Of a stretch of 7,653 bases of DNA, positions 6,143 through 7,653 are shown piece by piece. Positions within the stretch are counted from its first letter, which is position 1; every line of letters starts with the position of its first letter. The notes beneath the pieces are model-generated. The model worked only from the letters and a program-made list of their open reading frames with translations, was not told the DNA's origin and made no database searches. A program made the translations under genes and the position numbers. The DNA is from an uncultured Selenomonas sp. (lineage in GTDB: Bacteria > Bacillota > Negativicutes > Selenomonadales > Selenomonadaceae): the NCBI GenBank assembly GCA_938045435.1, contig CALIBA010000057.1, positions 1 to 7,653 of the forward strand, written 5' to 3'.

Positions 6143-7149
6143 TGGAAACTTTGCAGCAACTGTTCCGCAGAGATAAAAACCTCATGCGCATGCTTATCGT
6201 ATTCCTCTTCGTATTTGCTTTCTGCTCCATTCTAAAGGGCACATTGTTTCTTAGCGTATCAAACTTTCAATCCATGGGAAAGCAGTTTCCTGAATTTGGA
6301 TTGATGGCCATCGCAATGGCATTTACCCTCTATACAGCCGGTATTGATCTCAGTGTTGTAGCTGTTGCGAATTTGTCTGCTGTGCTTGTTGCAAAGGTAC
6401 TTCCTGTACTAATTACCCCGGAAACGCCGGAGGAAACTGTCGTCACCATGATTCTTCTTTCCTTCCTCGGAGCGCTGGCATTCGGTATGTTGTGTGGTGC
6501 TTTGAACGGCTTTCTCGTGGGGGCTGTCGGTATTACGCCGATCCTTGCAACACTAGGCACGCAGGCGCTCTTTATGGGGACAGCAATTGTTCTGACAAAC
6601 GGAAGTACACTTGGAGGGCTTCCACCTCAAATTGCAGGAACAATGTCTGCTAAGCTTTTTGGCATTCCAATGCCTTTGGTCGTCTTTGTTGTTTTTGCAG
6701 CTGCAGCGGCATTCATCATGGAGAGGACAACGCTTGGCTATAAACTTCGCATGCTTGGAACTAGTGTGAAGGCATCTGCGTTTTCTGGGTTTAACAATAT
6801 GAGACTCTATCTGGCCAATTATATGATCAGCGGTGTGCTGAGTGCAGCTGCCGGTCTTATTATGCTTGGGCGATTCAACTCTGCAAAGGCGGATTATGGT
6901 GCGTCCTATTTAATGGAGGCGATTCTGATTGCGGTATTAGGCGGAATTGATCCCTACGGCGGAAAAGGCAATATGAAGGGAGTCATTGTTGCCGTGCTGA
7001 TTGTGCAGATGATCTCGAGCTGGCTTAATATGTATGAGAGCATCTCTAATTTCTATCGTCAGATTATTTGGGGTGGCCTGCTGATCTTTGTCCTGATCTA
7101 TAACCATATTGTCAACGAACGCGAAAAGAAAAAGGCAAGTCAAGCATAA
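6142..7149 (+). CDS. Sugar ABC transporter permease, RbsC-type (second of a pair)
   Basis: A 335-residue integral membrane protein of the same family as the preceding permease but clearly diverged from it. Landmarks are YTAGIDLS at 64-71 and the coupling loop RMLGTSVKASAFSGF at 203-217. A glycine-rich LGGIDPYGGKGN segment follows in the last third, where this family has its conserved GG-rich loop, and a basic tail (REKKKASQA) ends the chain. AAGGAGG at 6126-6132 lies 9 bases before ATG 6142, and the start shares one base with the upstream stop codon (TAATG), so the two permeases are translationally coupled and probably made in equal amounts. It is the last gene of the operon; the terminator begins 10 bases after its stop. 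The two distinct permeases favour an LsrCD- or RhaPQ-like heterodimer over an RbsC homodimer. Confidence 0.92.
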   Translation: METLQQLFRRDKNLMRMLIVFLFVFAFCSILKGTLFLSVSNFQSMGKQFPEFGLMAIAMAFTLYTAGIDLSVVAVANLSAVLVAKVLPVLITPETPEETVVTMILLSFLGALAFGMLCGALNGFLVGAVGITPILATLGTQALFMGTAIVLTNGSTLGGLPPQIAGTMSAKLFGIPMPLVVFVVFAAAAAFIMERTTLGYKLRMLGTSVKASAFSGFNNMRLYLANYMISGVLSAAAGLIMLGRFNSAKADYGASYLMEAILIAVLGGIDPYGGKGNMKGVIVAVLIVQMISSWLNMYESISNFYRQIIWGGLLIFVLIYNHIVNEREKKKASQA

Positions 7150-7158
7150 AAACTCTTG

Positions 7159-7190
7159 AATGCAGCTGCATCCGTAGCTGCATTTTTATT
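7159..7190 (+). terminator. Intrinsic terminator of the sugar operon
   Basis: AATGCAGCT (7159-7167) and AGCTGCATT (7176-7184) form a perfect 9-bp stem with an 8-base loop, followed directly by TTTATTT. It begins 10 bases after the second permease stop codon and separates the operon from the ThrE-type gene, which has its own promoter. Confidence 0.85.
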
Positions 7191-7226
7191 TCTCAATATG
7201 ATGGGGATTATTTTTGGATGAAAAAG

Positions 7227-7255
7227 GTGACAAGAGGACTGAGTCATGCTATAAC
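7227..7255 (+). promoter_or_regulatory. Promoter of the ThrE-type gene with extended -10
   Basis: GTGACA (7227-7232, 5 of 6 to TTGACA) and TATAAC (7250-7255, 5 of 6 to TATAAT) are exactly 17 bp apart. A TGC just before the -10 box provides the extended -10 motif. Transcription would start near 7262, only a few bases before ATG 7266. Confidence 0.6.
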
Positions 7256-7265
7256 TATATTCATT

Positions 7266-7653
7266 ATGATAAACGAAAAAAAACGTATCAACATCAACAA
7301 CATTCTGGAGCGTGCAATTGATATCGGACAGCGCATGCTGGTAACAGGCGCCGAGGTCAGCCGTGTGGAGCGCACGATTAAATTCATCTGCCGCGCCTAC
7401 GGTGTACGCCATGTGGATGTCATGGTCATTACATCCAGTATTATTGTGACCATCCGCGGGAATGATATTGGCGTATTAACACAGATGCGGCGTGTGCCAG
7501 GACAGAGTTTTGACTTTCAGCGTCTCAAAGCACTGAATCAGCTCTCACGCGAGATTTGTGAGCATCCGGTCTCATCAGAGGAGATCAAGCTGCGTATTCG
7601 TGTAATTGACACAATGGATGAGATCTCACTCAAAGAGTCTGTTTTCTACTGGG
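7266..7653 (+). CDS. ThrE/DUF1212-family threonine/serine exporter, N-terminal part
   Basis: The first 129 residues are present; the gene continues past the window. ILERAIDIGQRMLVTGAEVSRVERTIKFICRAYG (13-46) is the hallmark start of the ThrE/YjjP family (PF06738), followed by ITSSIIVTIRG and an RRVPGQSFDFQRLKALNQLS stretch that matches the family's conserved RRV..........L..LN.LSR pattern. Family members export threonine and serine, or act as putative organic acid carriers. The soluble N-terminal domain seen here precedes membrane helices that lie outside the window. Many Firmicutes split the function between this domain and a partner protein (DUF3815), which cannot be checked here. The start is uncertain: ATG 7266 fits the family and the promoter position but has no ribosome binding site and would be nearly leaderless. 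An in-frame ATG at 7218 (16 residues longer) lies upstream of the predicted transcription start. Confidence 0.85.
   Translation, partial: MINEKKRININNILERAIDIGQRMLVTGAEVSRVERTIKFICRAYGVRHVDVMVITSSIIVTIRGNDIGVLTQMRRVPGQSFDFQRLKALNQLSREICEHPVSSEEIKLRIRVIDTMDEISLKESVFYW

Noticed and set aside
2450..7149. AI-2 (lsr) uptake operon
   Set aside because: The transporter architecture fits, but lsrK, lsrF and lsrG type genes are absent and most LsrB contact residues are changed.
7140..7412. Minus-strand reading frame across the terminator and the start of the ThrE-type gene
   Set aside because: It reads through a clear terminator hairpin and the opposite strand of a recognisable gene, and has no family resemblance.

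Overview
The window reads as a bacterial sugar import and catabolism operon, entirely on the + strand, flanked by the 3' end of a PfkB-type sugar kinase gene and the 5' end of a ThrE-family exporter gene. Strong AAGGAGG ribosome binding sites, a TTG start, roughly balanced base composition and the gene types suggest a Firmicute, perhaps a Negativicute such as a Selenomonas relative. That placement is inference; no marker gene is present.

Layout. 1-118 is the C-terminal tail of a ribokinase-family kinase. 119-285 is a regulatory gap holding a good sigma-70 type promoter (TTGACA, 17 bp, TAAACT) with a LacI-type operator palindrome at the expected transcription start. Next come a LacI-family regulator (286-1326), a SIS-domain sugar-phosphate isomerase resembling 6-phospho-3-hexuloisomerase (1329-1892), an RbsD/FucU-type mutarotase (1952-2398), a lipoprotein sugar-binding protein resembling LsrB/RhaS (2450-3535), a two-domain ABC ATPase of the RbsA/MglA type (3627-5129, TTG start), and two RbsC-type permeases (5126-6142 and 6142-7149). 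A clear intrinsic terminator (7159-7190) closes the operon. A separate promoter then serves a ThrE-type exporter gene cut by the window end (7266-7653).

How it fits together (inference). The binding protein captures a monosaccharide outside the membrane. The permease pair and ATPase import it, the mutarotase speeds anomer exchange, a kinase (possibly the one ending at 118) phosphorylates it, and the SIS isomerase converts the sugar phosphate towards central metabolism. The LacI-type protein probably represses the operon and itself from the operator at 184-197. The substrate cannot be read from the sequence. Three features argue against simply copying a known name: the isomerase lacks the usual SGSGET loop and has no hexulose-phosphate synthase partner here; the binding protein lacks most of the AI-2 contacts of LsrB; and no lsrK, lsrF or lsrG type gene is present.

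The most interesting points are the unassigned sugar pathway, the isomerase's altered active-site loop, the ATPase whose second site appears fully degenerate (including a Walker B with Asn-Gly in place of Asp-Glu), hairpins on both sides of the binding-protein gene, and a near-leaderless start for the ThrE-type gene. No insertion sequences, CRISPR arrays, tRNA or rRNA genes were seen.
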